Source: Candidatus Magasanikiibacteriota bacterium (GTDB lineage Bacteria > Patescibacteriota > Patescibacteriia > Magasanikbacterales > GWA2-37-8). From it: DNA of 47,829 nt. The stretch is taken from the NCBI GenBank assembly GCA_016189025.1, contig JACPGS010000024.1:1-47829 (forward strand). The letters are read 5' to 3'. Shown here one piece after another: positions 23,280 through 31,441 of the stretch (its first letter is position 1; each line of letters starts with the position of its first letter). The translations under genes and the position numbers were made by a program. The notes beneath the pieces were generated by a model, which searched no databases, was not told the DNA's origin, and saw only the letters and a program-made list of their open reading frames with translations.

Positions 23280-23936
23280 ATGTCATTGGATTCAGGCAAA
23301 CCATCCCGTAGGCCAGAGTTGGCAGATACCTCGCCAGAAATCGCAGAAGTAGAGGAATCAAAGCGCAAAGGCGGCAAAATAATACATCCGGAAGCTTTGG
23401 CAATGGCCGAGCGGATAGCGCGGCAGTTTATGCGTAAAGTGCCCGCTCATTTGGCCGAGGACGTAAGGGGAGACGCTATTTTGGGGTTAGTGGAAGCGGC
23501 GGCGTACTATGATCCCCACCGACCAGAACCTTTTGAAGGTTTTGCCCCGCAGCGGATTAGGGGCGCTATTCAGGACGGCCTGCGGCGTGGTGATATAGTG
23601 CCTAGGCGTAAGCGGACGGAGATTAACAAAAGCCGAGCAACCGATAATCCGTTACCGAGTCCGAAAATGGTTGGCGCAGAAGCTCTTAATACGGTGGCTC
23701 GCGAAGACAGGAACCCCGAGGAAGAGGCTGACCGAAATCAGAGAATTTTGATGGTGCGTAAAGCGGTAGCTAAGTTGCCGGCACGACTTCAACAGCTGCT
23801 TGATTTGTATTTAGTTGAAGGGAAAACTTTAGATGAAGTTGGAAAGATACTTAGAGTATCTGAGTCGAGAATTTCTCAACTGTATAAACGAGCGGTTACG
23901 TTATTACGTGCGGAAATGGAGCGTAAGATAAAATAA
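23280..23936 (+). CDS. RNA polymerase sigma-70 family factor (alternative)
   Basis: This 218-residue protein directs polymerase to a promoter subset. Region 2 is visible as EALAMAERIARQFMRKVPAHLAEDVRGDAILGLVEAAAYYDP, followed by GFAPQRIRGAIQDGLRRGD (region 2/3 boundary). Region 4 has KLPARLQQLLDLYLVEGKTLDEVGKILRVSESRISQLYKRAVTLLRAEM, a helix-turn-helix with ESRISQL as recognition helix. The layout resembles FliA/WhiG-type factors. The N-terminal 35 residues are charged and disordered. It has more AT-rich codons than frr and glyS around it. Confidence 0.88.
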   Translation: MSLDSGKPSRRPELADTSPEIAEVEESKRKGGKIIHPEALAMAERIARQFMRKVPAHLAEDVRGDAILGLVEAAAYYDPHRPEPFEGFAPQRIRGAIQDGLRRGDIVPRRKRTEINKSRATDNPLPSPKMVGAEALNTVAREDRNPEEEADRNQRILMVRKAVAKLPARLQQLLDLYLVEGKTLDEVGKILRVSESRISQLYKRAVTLLRAEMERKIK

Positions 23937-23946
23937 CTATTTTTTT

Positions 23947-25326
23947 ATGGCGGAGAACCGGATGGACAAAATTATTTCCCTGTGCAAACGCCGCGGTTTT
24001 GTCTTCCCCGGCAGTGAAATTTACGGGGGGCTAGCGAATAGCTGGGACTACGGCCCCCTGGGGCATCTTCTTAAACAAAATATCAAAAACGCCTGGTGGA
24101 AATTTTTTGTCCAGAATCGTGATGATATGGTGCCGTTAGACACGGCCATTATCATGAATCCGAAAGTGTGGGAGGCGAGCGGGCACCTTGCCAGTTTTTC
24201 CGATGCTCTGGTAGAGTGCAAATCCTGCCATCAGCGTTTTCGCGCTGATCATCTGCTGTTGGCCGAGAGCCTGAAGCCGGAACACGAAAAAGCACCGCCG
24301 CCCCAGACCGTGGCCGAGGCGCGCTGCCCGGAATGCGGCGGCGAACTCACTGCTCCCAAGTCATTTAATCTGATGTTCAAAACTTTTATCGGCAGCACCG
24401 AGGACGCGGCCGCGGTCGCTTATCTGCGCCCGGAAACCGCGGCCGGCATGTTTGTTAACTTCAAAAATATCCAAACCGTTACTCGGCGCCGGCTGCCGTT
24501 CGGCATCGCCCAAATCGGCAAAAACTTCCGCAACGAAATAACCCCGGGCAATTTTATTTTCCGCACCCGCGAGTTTGAAATTGCCGAGTTTGAATATTTT
24601 ATCAATCCAGAAAATTGGGAGCAGACGTTTGAGCGGTGGCTCCACGAAATTAAGCGCTGGTGGCAGGAAGTGATGCAAATAAACCTGGATCATCTGGTGT
24701 GGCGCGAGATTCCCGACGGGGAACGGGCTCACTACAGCCAGCGCACCGTGGATATAGAATACCAGTATCCCTTTGGCGTTAAAGAACTTCACGGCATTGC
24801 CTATCGCACTGACTTTGACTTGTTGCGGCATGAGCAATACAGCGGCACGGACCTGCACTACACTGATCCGGATACCGGCGAGCGATTTATTCCCCACGTG
24901 ATAGAGCCAACGTTCGGCATTGACCGGATGCTGCTCGTTGCCTTATTAGAGGCGTACCACGAAGAAGAAGCGCCGACGGCTACCGAAGGAGAGAGCGAAA
25001 CGCGGGTGGTGATGAAGTTCCCCAAAATTTTAGCGCCGCTTCAAGTGGCGGTGCTGCCCCTCTCCAAAAAAGAAGAATTAGCGGCGGTGGGGAAACCGCT
25101 CGCCGCCGCGCTGCGGCAAAAATTCCGGGTGGATTACGACGAAACGCAATCCATCGGCCGGCGCTACCGCCGGCAGGATGAAATCGGCACTCCCTACTGC
25201 GTTACGGTTGACTTTGATTCATTAGAAGATAAAAAAGTAACCGTGCGCGACCGCGATACCATGAAGCAAGAGCGGGTGGCGATTGCCGAGGTTAGCGCTT
25301 ATCTTACGGCGCAATTCGGACTCTAG
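23947..25326 (+). CDS. glyS: Glycine--tRNA ligase (dimeric, class II)
   Basis: This 459-residue enzyme charges tRNA-Gly. The dimeric eukaryote/archaea-like form is shown by MDKIISLCKRRGFVFPGSEIYGGLANSWDYGPLG, a zinc-binding insert with CKSC and CPEC, the class II motif 2 region IGKNFRNEITPGNFIFRTREFEIAEFEYF, and motif 3 FGIDRMLLVALLEAY. The C-terminal anticodon-binding domain starts near residue 360 (LAPLQVAVLPLSKKEELAAVG). Length is normal. It is 10 bases after the sigma factor and 3 bases before the M16 gene. Confidence 0.96.
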   Translation: MAENRMDKIISLCKRRGFVFPGSEIYGGLANSWDYGPLGHLLKQNIKNAWWKFFVQNRDDMVPLDTAIIMNPKVWEASGHLASFSDALVECKSCHQRFRADHLLLAESLKPEHEKAPPPQTVAEARCPECGGELTAPKSFNLMFKTFIGSTEDAAAVAYLRPETAAGMFVNFKNIQTVTRRRLPFGIAQIGKNFRNEITPGNFIFRTREFEIAEFEYFINPENWEQTFERWLHEIKRWWQEVMQINLDHLVWREIPDGERAHYSQRTVDIEYQYPFGVKELHGIAYRTDFDLLRHEQYSGTDLHYTDPDTGERFIPHVIEPTFGIDRMLLVALLEAYHEEEAPTATEGESETRVVMKFPKILAPLQVAVLPLSKKEELAAVGKPLAAALRQKFRVDYDETQSIGRRYRRQDEIGTPYCVTVDFDSLEDKKVTVRDRDTMKQERVAIAEVSAYLTAQFGL

Positions 25327-25329
25327 GGT

Positions 25330-26634
25330 ATGAAACATTACCGGCGTTTTCATTTAGCTAATGGCGTTACTGTTTTTCACGTACCGCTGGCCGGCACCCG
25401 CGCCACTACGGTGCTCGCCATGTTCCCCATCGGCTCGCGCTACGAAACCAGGCCGATTTCCGGCGCCGCGCATTTTGTGGAGCATCTATTATTTAAAGGC
25501 ACGGAAAAGCGCTCCACTACCGTGGAGCTGTCGCGCGGTTTGGAAGCCGCCGGGGCCGAGTACAATGCTTTTACCAACAAAGATTACACCGGCTATTATG
25601 TAAAAATTGACAGCGCCCAGCAGGAGCTGGCCTTTGACCTGCTCGCGGATATGATTTACCACTCCAAACTGGATTCCCGGGAAGTGGATAAAGAGCGCGG
25701 GGCGATTGTGGAGGAATTGCGGATGTACCAGGATAACCCAACCATGAAAGTGGACATGCTGTTCGACCAGGCGCTGTTCGGCGACTGCCCCCTGGGGTGG
25801 GAAATCGGCGGCACGGCAAAAACAGTGCGCGCGGTGCCGCGGGAGGCTTTATGGAATTTTTACCGCACGCACTACAGCCCGCGCAGTCTGGTTTTGACCG
25901 TGGCAGGCAATATCAGCGCGCGCCAACTCGCTCGGCATCTTAAATATTTTGCCGAGGGGCGCGCCTTGGCGCGGGCTCCGGCGTTTGCCTGGTATCGCCA
26001 GTCATTTGCGCGGGTGCGCTGGCCGCGCCGCCCCCCGCCTTTAGCGCGCCGGTTAGTAGTAGAGGAGCGGCCGGCTGACCAGGCCCACGTAATTATCGGT
26101 TTTCCCGGGCTCCCCAATAATCACCCCGACCGCTACGCGGCTTCGCTCCTGCTTTCCATTTTGGGCGTAGGGATGACCTCGCGCTTGTTTGTGGAAGTGC
26201 GGGAAAAGCGGGGGTTAGCTTATATGATCCGCGCTGGCGCCGCTTCGTACCGCGACGTCGGGGCGGTATACGTGCAGGCTGGCCTCGACCCGGCGCGCTT
26301 GCCCGAGGCCCTGCGGGTGATTCGCGAAGAATTGCATCGCTTAACTGCCGAGCTGGTAACGCCCGAGGAATTGCGCGATGCTAAATCCAGCATTGCCGGC
26401 CGGCTGGCTTTAAGTCTGGAAGAATCCAGCGCCCAGGCCGAGTGGTATGCCAAGCAGCTATTGTTTGCCCGCCAGCTGGAAACTCCCGAAGAATTAGTGC
26501 GGCGCCTGCAGCGGGTTTCCGCCGAAAGCGTGCGGGCAGTGGCCCGGCGCCTGTTGCGCTGGGAAGAGGTAAGGGGCGCTTTTATCGGCGCGCTGACGGC
26601 CGGTAAAGTGCGCCAGATGATGGAGAAATCCTGA
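25330..26634 (+). CDS. M16 family zinc peptidase
   Basis: This 434-residue pitrilysin-type peptidase has the inverted zinc motif HFVEH (His48, Glu51, His52) and the downstream acidic ligand in ERGAIVEELRMYQDNP. The second half has the SRLFVEVREKRGLAYMIRAGAASYRDVGAVYVQAGLDP signature of the paired inactive domain. It probably degrades small peptides or processes a substrate in the cytoplasm; no signal peptide is seen. It lies in the dense forward run and is 4 bases before tpiA. Confidence 0.93.
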   Translation: MKHYRRFHLANGVTVFHVPLAGTRATTVLAMFPIGSRYETRPISGAAHFVEHLLFKGTEKRSTTVELSRGLEAAGAEYNAFTNKDYTGYYVKIDSAQQELAFDLLADMIYHSKLDSREVDKERGAIVEELRMYQDNPTMKVDMLFDQALFGDCPLGWEIGGTAKTVRAVPREALWNFYRTHYSPRSLVLTVAGNISARQLARHLKYFAEGRALARAPAFAWYRQSFARVRWPRRPPPLARRLVVEERPADQAHVIIGFPGLPNNHPDRYAASLLLSILGVGMTSRLFVEVREKRGLAYMIRAGAASYRDVGAVYVQAGLDPARLPEALRVIREELHRLTAELVTPEELRDAKSSIAGRLALSLEESSAQAEWYAKQLLFARQLETPEELVRRLQRVSAESVRAVARRLLRWEEVRGAFIGALTAGKVRQMMEKS

Positions 26635-26638
26635 ATTT

Positions 26639-27418
26639 ATGTCATCAGCTACTCACGGTTACATTTTTGCCAACTGGAAAATGTATCTTAATCAGGAGGA
26701 GTCGGTGGCGCTGGCAACCAGCTGGCGCGCCGCTCCTCGGCCCGACGGCTACCAGCTGGCGGTATTTCCGTCGGCGCTTGCCTTTACATCCGTAGCCGAG
26801 GCGCTCGCCGGCAGCAGCATCCGGGTCGGGGCGCAGAATGTTTATTGGGTGGACCAAGGCGGTTATACCGGAGAAGTTTCCGCCGCAATGTTTGCCGCGG
26901 CCGGCGCCCAGTACGCGCTGATTGGACACTCGGAACGCCGGCATCAGTTTCACGAAACTAATCACGAGGTGCGGCAAAAACTAGAAGCCGCGCTTGCCTC
27001 CGGCCTTACCCCGCTTTTATGCGTCGGCGAAACCGCAGCCGAGCGCAGTGCCGGCCGTACCTGGGAGGTAATTGAAACTCAACTGCGCGCTGCTTACCAT
27101 AATCTGGTCTGGCCGGCTAAGACAGATTTATTGATTGCCTATGAGCCGGTGTGGGCAATCAGCCGCGGCACGGAGAGGTGGGGAGCGGACTGCCCGCCCG
27201 GCGAAGCCGAAGTAATCCACACCCGGATTAGCGACTGGCTGCAGGGAATAATGTCCGGGGTCGCGCCGCAGGTGCTCTTCGGCGGCAGCGTGCGGGCCGC
27301 AAACCTTGGCCGCTATTTGGCCGAGCCCCACCTGGCCGGCGTATTGGTGGGGGCGGCCTCCACCCAGCCCGACCGTTGGTCGGCCTTGTTAGCTAACATC
27401 ACTCCCCGCGCTTTATGA
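26639..27418 (+). CDS. tpiA: Triosephosphate isomerase
   Basis: This 259-residue TIM-barrel enzyme interconverts dihydroxyacetone phosphate and glyceraldehyde 3-phosphate. The catalytic lysine is in FANWKMYLN, the histidine in LIGHSERRHQF, and the glutamate in IAYEPVWAISRGT; the phosphate-binding GGSVRAANLG and GVLVGAAS are at the C terminus. The loop 6 region is a little longer than usual (SRGTERWGADCPPGEAE). It overlaps the next gene by ATGA. It links to the pentose phosphate enzymes at 35819-39300 in sugar metabolism. Confidence 0.96.
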   Translation: MSSATHGYIFANWKMYLNQEESVALATSWRAAPRPDGYQLAVFPSALAFTSVAEALAGSSIRVGAQNVYWVDQGGYTGEVSAAMFAAAGAQYALIGHSERRHQFHETNHEVRQKLEAALASGLTPLLCVGETAAERSAGRTWEVIETQLRAAYHNLVWPAKTDLLIAYEPVWAISRGTERWGADCPPGEAEVIHTRISDWLQGIMSGVAPQVLFGGSVRAANLGRYLAEPHLAGVLVGAASTQPDRWSALLANITPRAL

Positions 27419-28311
27419 TTATCTACGGCCTGGCAGTAGCGCTGATTATCGTTGCTCTGTTGGTAGGCGGTACTATTATCGTGCGCAAATTCCCCCAGCT
27501 GACGCACCTGGATGTTGCCCAGCTGCCCGAGGAGCGGGAGAATAGACGCAAGCGGGAAATTTTAACCCGCCGGCTGGAGGCCCAAGCGGCGCGCTTCGGC
27601 GAGCGTTTTCGGGGAGTCGGGGAGCCCCTGGCGCGCTGGTGGGGAGCGCTGCAGTTGCGCTTCCGGCAGTATGTGGGCAAGGTAGAGCGGCTGTGGCATC
27701 ACGAAGAACGCCTGCGCCGCCGCGCGCGCCCGGCGTCGTCTACCACTGATGAAGATAAAGTAGCGGCTCTGATTGCCCGCGCGGAAAGTGCGCTCGCCGC
27801 GGCGCGTTATGAAGAAGCCGAAGGGTTGTTCATCGCTGCCATTAAAATTAATAATCGCGCCGCCGCCGCCTACCGCGGTCTGGCCGACAGTTACGCGGCG
27901 CGGCAGATGCTGGAGGAAGCGCGCGAAACTTACCGGTTCGTGCTGCGGCTGGAGCCTGATGACGACAGCGTGCTGACGCGCCTGGCGGAAATTGCCGAAA
28001 GCCAGGGCGACCTGGAGGAAGCGGTGTCCTATTACGAACAGGCGGTAGTTTTGAACGACAATCTGGCGCCGCGTTTTTATCATCTGGCGGAATTGTTGTT
28101 AAAACTTAACCAGCCGGCGGCGGCCCGCGAAGCGATCCGTTCCGCAGTAACTTTGGAGGACAAGAACCCGCGTTATCTTGACATGAGGCTAGAAACTGCT
28201 ATACTATGCGGCGATCAGGCGGATGCTGAAGCAATGTATCGCGAGCTGCGCTTGGTGAATCCGGAAAATCAGAAGCTGGCCGAGTTCCGCGAGCGCATCA
28301 GCCGGATGTAA
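27415..28311 (+). CDS. Membrane-anchored TPR protein
   Basis: The protein has 298 residues with an N-terminal helix (IYGLAVALIIVALLVGGTIIV, residues 2-22), a basic linker, and TPR repeats from about residue 115 to 295, with the A-x-x-x-Y/L pattern in ALAAARYEEAEGLFIAAIKI, RGLADSYAARQMLEEARETY, TRLAEIAESQGDLEEAVSYYEQAVVL and YHLAELLLKLNQPAAAREA. TPR arrays bind protein partners. It is translationally coupled to tpiA by an ATGA overlap, which need not imply a shared function. Confidence 0.85.
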   Translation: MIIYGLAVALIIVALLVGGTIIVRKFPQLTHLDVAQLPEERENRRKREILTRRLEAQAARFGERFRGVGEPLARWWGALQLRFRQYVGKVERLWHHEERLRRRARPASSTTDEDKVAALIARAESALAAARYEEAEGLFIAAIKINNRAAAAYRGLADSYAARQMLEEARETYRFVLRLEPDDDSVLTRLAEIAESQGDLEEAVSYYEQAVVLNDNLAPRFYHLAELLLKLNQPAAAREAIRSAVTLEDKNPRYLDMRLETAILCGDQADAEAMYRELRLVNPENQKLAEFRERISRM

Positions 28312-28344
28312 CCGGACAGGAATCCAGTCAATGTGCAAGTAACT

Positions 28345-28426
28345 GGGCAGGTACCGAAGCGGTCAAACGGGGCTGACTGTAAATCAGCTGGCTATGCCTT
28401 CCTAGGTTCGAATCCTAGCCTGCCCA
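28345..28426 (+). tRNA. tRNA-Tyr (GTA)
   Basis: An 82-nt class II tRNA with a variable arm (GGCTATGCCTTC region). Acceptor GGGCAGG pairs with CCTGCCC, the anticodon loop is CTGTAAA with GTA, and the T arm CTAGG-TTCGAAT-CCTAG is intact. Confidence 0.94.
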
Positions 28427-28537
28427 CTAATTTGGAATTGTCAAATTTTCGGAGGCCGCCGCCCCCCGCCTCCTTTACAAGCATCCGGTTAATCTATATA
28501 CTAGAGCCCAGTTAATTCGCGGCTAACAGCCAGGGGC

Positions 28538-28610
28538 GCCGCCTTAGCTCAGCTGGTAGAGCAACACTTTTGTAAAGTGAAGGTCGTCGGTTCAAGTCCG
28601 ACAGGCGGCT
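28538..28610 (+). tRNA. tRNA-Thr (TGT)
   Basis: A 73-nt cloverleaf: acceptor GCCGCCT pairs with AGGCGGC, D arm GCTCAGCTGGTAGAGC, anticodon stem CACTT/AAGTG with loop TTTGTAA, and T arm GTCGG-TTCAAGT-CCGAC. It reads ACA, and possibly other threonine codons. Confidence 0.95.
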
Positions 28611-28631
28611 CTAATTTGCTAGGGCATAGTT

Positions 28632-29030
28632 ATGCACACCAAACTAAAAGGCGACATCGGAGAATTAGTAGTTGCTGTTAAACTTTTGCAAGATGGTTGG
28701 CACGTCGCTTTTCCGTATGGAGAAAATTTAAAGTATGATTTGGTTGTTGAAAAGCAAGGCATCATGAAACGGGTTCAGGTAAAATCCGTATTCCCTAAAA
28801 ACGGAGTTTTACATGTTAATTGTCGGTCTTCAAACAATTGGTCCGTTATTCATTACCAACCAGAAGATTTTGAAATATTAGCGACAGTTGATTTAGAATC
28901 AAAAGAAGTGTATTTTATCCCATCTAAGCAAATCAGTAAAACATTGATTGACTTGAGATTAATACCTACGAAGAATAAACAGAAAAGTAAAATTAATTAC
29001 GCTGAAGATTTTAAAACAATGCCGTTGTAG
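28632..29030 (+). CDS. PD-(D/E)XK endonuclease-like protein (group I intron-associated type), ending inside a tRNA gene
   Basis: This 132-residue protein resembles PDDEXK_5 (group I intron-associated endonuclease): GDIGELVVAVKLLQDGWHVAFP with Glu11, YDLVVE with Asp36 and QVK with Gln49 and Lys51, the catalytic order of the fold. It is much more AT-rich than the neighbours and lies between two tRNA-Thr genes. Its last three codons (part of MPL) and its stop TAG are the first bases of tRNA-Thr(GGT), so the gene terminates inside that tRNA. This suggests insertion at the 5' edge of the tRNA gene. No intron is seen in either tRNA. Confidence 0.8.
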   Translation: MHTKLKGDIGELVVAVKLLQDGWHVAFPYGENLKYDLVVEKQGIMKRVQVKSVFPKNGVLHVNCRSSNNWSVIHYQPEDFEILATVDLESKEVYFIPSKQISKTLIDLRLIPTKNKQKSKINYAEDFKTMPL

Positions 29031-29093
29031 CTCAGCTGGTAGAGCAACGCCATGGTAAGGCGTAGGTCTCGGGTTCAATTCCCGACAACGGCT
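29021..29093 (+). tRNA. tRNA-Thr (GGT)
   Basis: A 73-nt cloverleaf: acceptor GCCGTTG pairs with CAACGGC, anticodon stem ACGCC/GGCGT with loop ATGGTAA, and T arm TCGGG-TTCAATT-CCCGA. Its first 10 bases also encode the end of the nuclease gene upstream. Confidence 0.94.
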
Positions 29094-29149
29094 CGGAGCC
29101 GGTAACGGCGCGGGTCGTACCGCGGTTAAAAATTTTGATAATTATCTTT

Positions 29150-29305
29150 ATGTCCCAAGACAACCTGATCAAACTGGAATGCGGCGCGTGCCAGCAGATT
29201 AACTATTTTTCGCGCAAGAACAAAAAGACCAGCAAAGAGCGGCTGACGCTTGCCAAATACTGCCGCCACTGCCGCAAGCATACGTCGCATAAAGAAACTA
29301 AATGA
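29150..29305 (+). CDS. rpmG: Large ribosomal subunit protein bL33
   Basis: This 51-residue protein beginning [20 protein letters not shown] has the zinc-binding pairs CGAC and CRHC of the C+ form of bL33, plus the [20 protein letters not shown] core. It is part of the 50S subunit near the E site. It follows tRNA-Thr(GGT) by 56 bases, the usual order in the tRNA-Thr/rpmG/tRNA-Trp region of bacteria, and is 1 base before the next gene. Confidence 0.95.
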   Translation: MSQDNLIKLECGACQQINYFSRKNKKTSKERLTLAKYCRHCRKHTSHKETK

Positions 29306-29306
29306 T

Positions 29307-30227
29307 ATGCGCCATTTGCTGACCGCCCTGTATCGCAGCTGCTACGATTTAGGGTGGCTGAAAGCCGAAGGGAAACGCCCGGGCCGCGCCTGGGGATATT
29401 TTTTTTGGCTGACTTTGCTCATCGTGCTGGTGACCATCGTGCCGGCCGTTGTCAGTCTGCCGCGGGTGGTGGCCGAGGTGGAGCGCGGCATTACCACCGA
29501 GGTGCCCGATTTTACCGCCCGCGTTAAAGACGGCCGGCTGTCGGTAACCGAGCTGCCCCAGCCTTTTATCCGTTCCGAAGCGCTGCAGGGCAAACGCGTA
29601 GTGGTAGTGGTAGATACGGTAACCACCACGCCGCTCGCGCTCACTAATTATTTTGCCCCTGACGCGGAAGGGCTGGGAGTATTGATTACCGCCGAGCGGG
29701 TGGAAGCGCGGCAACGCGACGGCAGCCGCGAGCAGACGCGGGTGCAGTACTGGCGCGAGGCGCCGGAGTTCAGCGTCAGCAAGCAGAATATTTTGGGGTG
29801 GATTGCCCGCTACCGCGGCGCGGCGGTGTGGCTGGTAGGCGCCCTGCTGGTGGCCGTGATGTATCTCGCCATTGCCATCGGCAAACTGGTTACCCTGTTG
29901 CTGGTAAGTTTGCTTTCCTGGGGCATCGGTAAAATTGCCCGCCGTCCGGCCCGCTTCGGCGCGGTTTTTACCACCGGCCTCTACGCCCTGACTCTACCGG
30001 CTATTATCGCTTTAGTCGCTCCCTTCCTCGGCCTGCGCCTACCTTACCTCCACTTTATTGCCCTCCTGGCCTTTATGCTGGCGGTGGTGCTGACTAAAGA
30101 TGATAAAGCGCCAGCTGCTGTTGCCGAAATGACTCCATCTTCGCCGTCAGCTAGCGGCACGCCCCCTCCCTCATTCAGCAATTCCTTACCGCCTTCCCCA
30201 CCGCCTCCTGCTTCCGGTATCAATTAG
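29307..30227 (+). CDS. DUF1189-type membrane protein
   Basis: The protein has 306 residues from the ATG at 29307, directly after the rpmG stop. The first helix is at about residues 30-50, a periplasmic/extracellular stretch (about 55-165) holds VVAEVERGITTEVPDFTARVKDGRLS, and a helix cluster covers about 175-270, ending in a Pro/Ser-rich tail. The layout fits DUF1189. The function is unknown. It occupies the place where secE usually lies after rpmG, but it is not SecE: it is far too long and has the wrong topology. Confidence 0.75.
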   Translation: MRHLLTALYRSCYDLGWLKAEGKRPGRAWGYFFWLTLLIVLVTIVPAVVSLPRVVAEVERGITTEVPDFTARVKDGRLSVTELPQPFIRSEALQGKRVVVVVDTVTTTPLALTNYFAPDAEGLGVLITAERVEARQRDGSREQTRVQYWREAPEFSVSKQNILGWIARYRGAAVWLVGALLVAVMYLAIAIGKLVTLLLVSLLSWGIGKIARRPARFGAVFTTGLYALTLPAIIALVAPFLGLRLPYLHFIALLAFMLAVVLTKDDKAPAAVAEMTPSSPSASGTPPPSFSNSLPPSPPPPASGIN

Positions 30228-30288
30228 GCTTGATTTTTTCTCCGTTTTCCCGTATTATTACCCTCCAGACGGAGGGTATTCCAATTAC

Positions 30289-30359
30289 GGGCGCGTCGTA
30301 TAATGGTAGTACTACGGTCTCCAAAACCGTATGCGTAGGTTCGATTCCTACCGCGCCTG
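30289..30359 (+). tRNA. tRNA-Trp (CCA)
   Basis: A 71-nt cloverleaf: acceptor GGGCGCG pairs with CGCGCCT (one G-U), D arm with TATAATGGTAGTA, anticodon stem ACGGT/ACCGT with loop CTCCAAA, and T arm GTAGG-TTCGATT-CCTAC. Confidence 0.93.
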
Positions 30360-30365
30360 CAACGC

Positions 30366-30396
30366 AAAACCAGGTTGCCCTCGGCCTGGTTTTTTG
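30366..30396 (+). terminator. Terminator after tRNA-Trp (repeated type, copy 1)
   Basis: The stem AACCAGG/CCTGGTT has a TTGCCCTCGG loop, followed by a T-run. The same terminator recurs at 31397 and 32356 with one base difference. Confidence 0.85.
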
Positions 30397-30437
30397 TTTA
30401 GACCAGATTCCTTTAGTCCTAAGGTGGCCGACAGCGG

Positions 30438-30466
30438 TTGACAGTAGTGGTCATGTTAGATATAGT
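30438..30466 (+). promoter_or_regulatory. Promoter of the MNT/HEPN pair
   Basis: TTGACA (30438-30443), 17 bases, TATAGT (30461-30466), 18 bases before the mntA-like start codon at 30485, giving a leader of about 12 bases. Confidence 0.8.
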
Positions 30467-30484
30467 AAAGATATCAGTTTTGTT

Positions 30485-30910
30485 ATGGCCATCGCTATTC
30501 CCCAAAAAATACAACAGGAGTTAGTTGACCTCGGCGTAGTGGCGCTGTACTTGTTTGGTTCGCGTGCCCAGGGGGTGGCCGGGCCTTTGGCCGACTATGA
30601 TTTTGGCGTTTTGCTTGACGATCCGCTACGGGTACAGCGCAGCTCGTTTGAGCTGTACGGCAAGTTGTATGAGATATTGTCCAAGGTGACGCATCCGGAA
30701 ACACTAGAGGCGGATGTGATTGATATCGTATTCTTAGACAGTCCGCGCGTTTCTCTTGAGCTTAAATTTAATATTATCCGTCACGGCCGCGTTCTCTTTG
30801 ACAGTAATCCGCGGCGTCGGGTGGACGCGGAGGAGCGCATTATGGAAGCATATTGTGATTTTCGTCCGCTCTTGAAGATGTTTGACCAGGCAGTTTTAGC
30901 CCGTCTGTAA
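30485..30910 (+). CDS. mntA: MNT-type nucleotidyltransferase antitoxin
   Basis: This 141-residue minimal nucleotidyltransferase has the active motif LFGSRAQGVAGPLADYDFGV (GS-x10-DxD) and a third acidic residue in DVIDIVFLD. In the MNT/HEPN (type VII) systems the nucleotidyltransferase neutralises HepT by adding AMP groups to a tyrosine near its RNase motif. The HEPN gene follows after 7 bases. The ATG at 30485 is used because it lies just downstream of a consensus promoter; the longer open frame runs back through the tRNA. Confidence 0.9.
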   Translation: MAIAIPQKIQQELVDLGVVALYLFGSRAQGVAGPLADYDFGVLLDDPLRVQRSSFELYGKLYEILSKVTHPETLEADVIDIVFLDSPRVSLELKFNIIRHGRVLFDSNPRRRVDAEERIMEAYCDFRPLLKMFDQAVLARL

Positions 30911-30917
30911 GCCAAAT

Positions 30918-31379
30918 ATGCCAATCCTTCCTCTCTTGCGTGAAGCAGTCATTCCCCGCCTGGATGGCATACTCAAGGATATTAAGAAGCTGCGCGAACT
31001 GCACCGGCGCGGTCCGGAGGAATTTGTAAAAAAAGAAGACACCTTTGCGCTAGCCCAGCACCATCTGCGGCTTGCTTTAGAGGGAGTATTTCATATCGGA
31101 GCGCACGTGCTGTCGCGACTGGAAGGAGGCCGCGCTCGCGAATATGCGGAACTGGCGGTACGCTTAGGCGAACTGGGCGTCGTTCCCAAAGAATTTGCCG
31201 AAAGTAAACTGGTGCCGATGGCCAAAATGCGCAATCTGTTGACTCATTTTTATGCGGAAGTGGAGGCCGGGCGCCTGTATGATGTTTTAGCGAAGGACAT
31301 TGATGATATTGAAATATTTTTGCAGGCGATCAAGCATTTATTTGAGCACCCCGATCGCTTGGGATTGGCGGTAGAGTAA
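30918..31379 (+). CDS. hepT: HEPN-domain toxin (DUF86/HepT)
   Basis: This 153-residue all-helical protein has the HEPN RNase motif RNLLTHFY (R-x4-H-x-Y) near residue 108, with the tyrosine that MntA-type partners modify. An upstream LAQHHLRLALEGVFHIGAHVLSR helix matches DUF86. It is expected to be an RNase that stops growth when free. It is paired with the nucleotidyltransferase gene 7 bases upstream and closed by the repeated terminator at 31397. Confidence 0.9.
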   Translation: MPILPLLREAVIPRLDGILKDIKKLRELHRRGPEEFVKKEDTFALAQHHLRLALEGVFHIGAHVLSRLEGGRAREYAELAVRLGELGVVPKEFAESKLVPMAKMRNLLTHFYAEVEAGRLYDVLAKDIDDIEIFLQAIKHLFEHPDRLGLAVE

Positions 31380-31396
31380 ACCCCGCACTACTTGCT

Positions 31397-31424
31397 AACC
31401 AGGTTGCCCCCGGCCTGGTTTTTT
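31397..31424 (+). terminator. Repeated terminator, copy 2
   Basis: AACCAGG/CCTGGTT stem with a TTGCCCCCGG loop and a T-run, followed by GTTATGCT. Identical over more than 30 bases to copy 3 at 32356. Confidence 0.85.
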
Positions 31425-31441
31425 GTTATGCTTAGGGCGTT

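Noticed and set aside
28538-29093. Group I intron in the tRNA-Thr genes
   Set aside because: Both tRNA-Thr genes are complete and uninterrupted, and the space between them is filled by one protein-coding frame.
29307-30227. SecE, expected after rpmG
   Set aside because: The protein is 306 residues with several helices and a large outside domain; SecE is short with one conserved helix.
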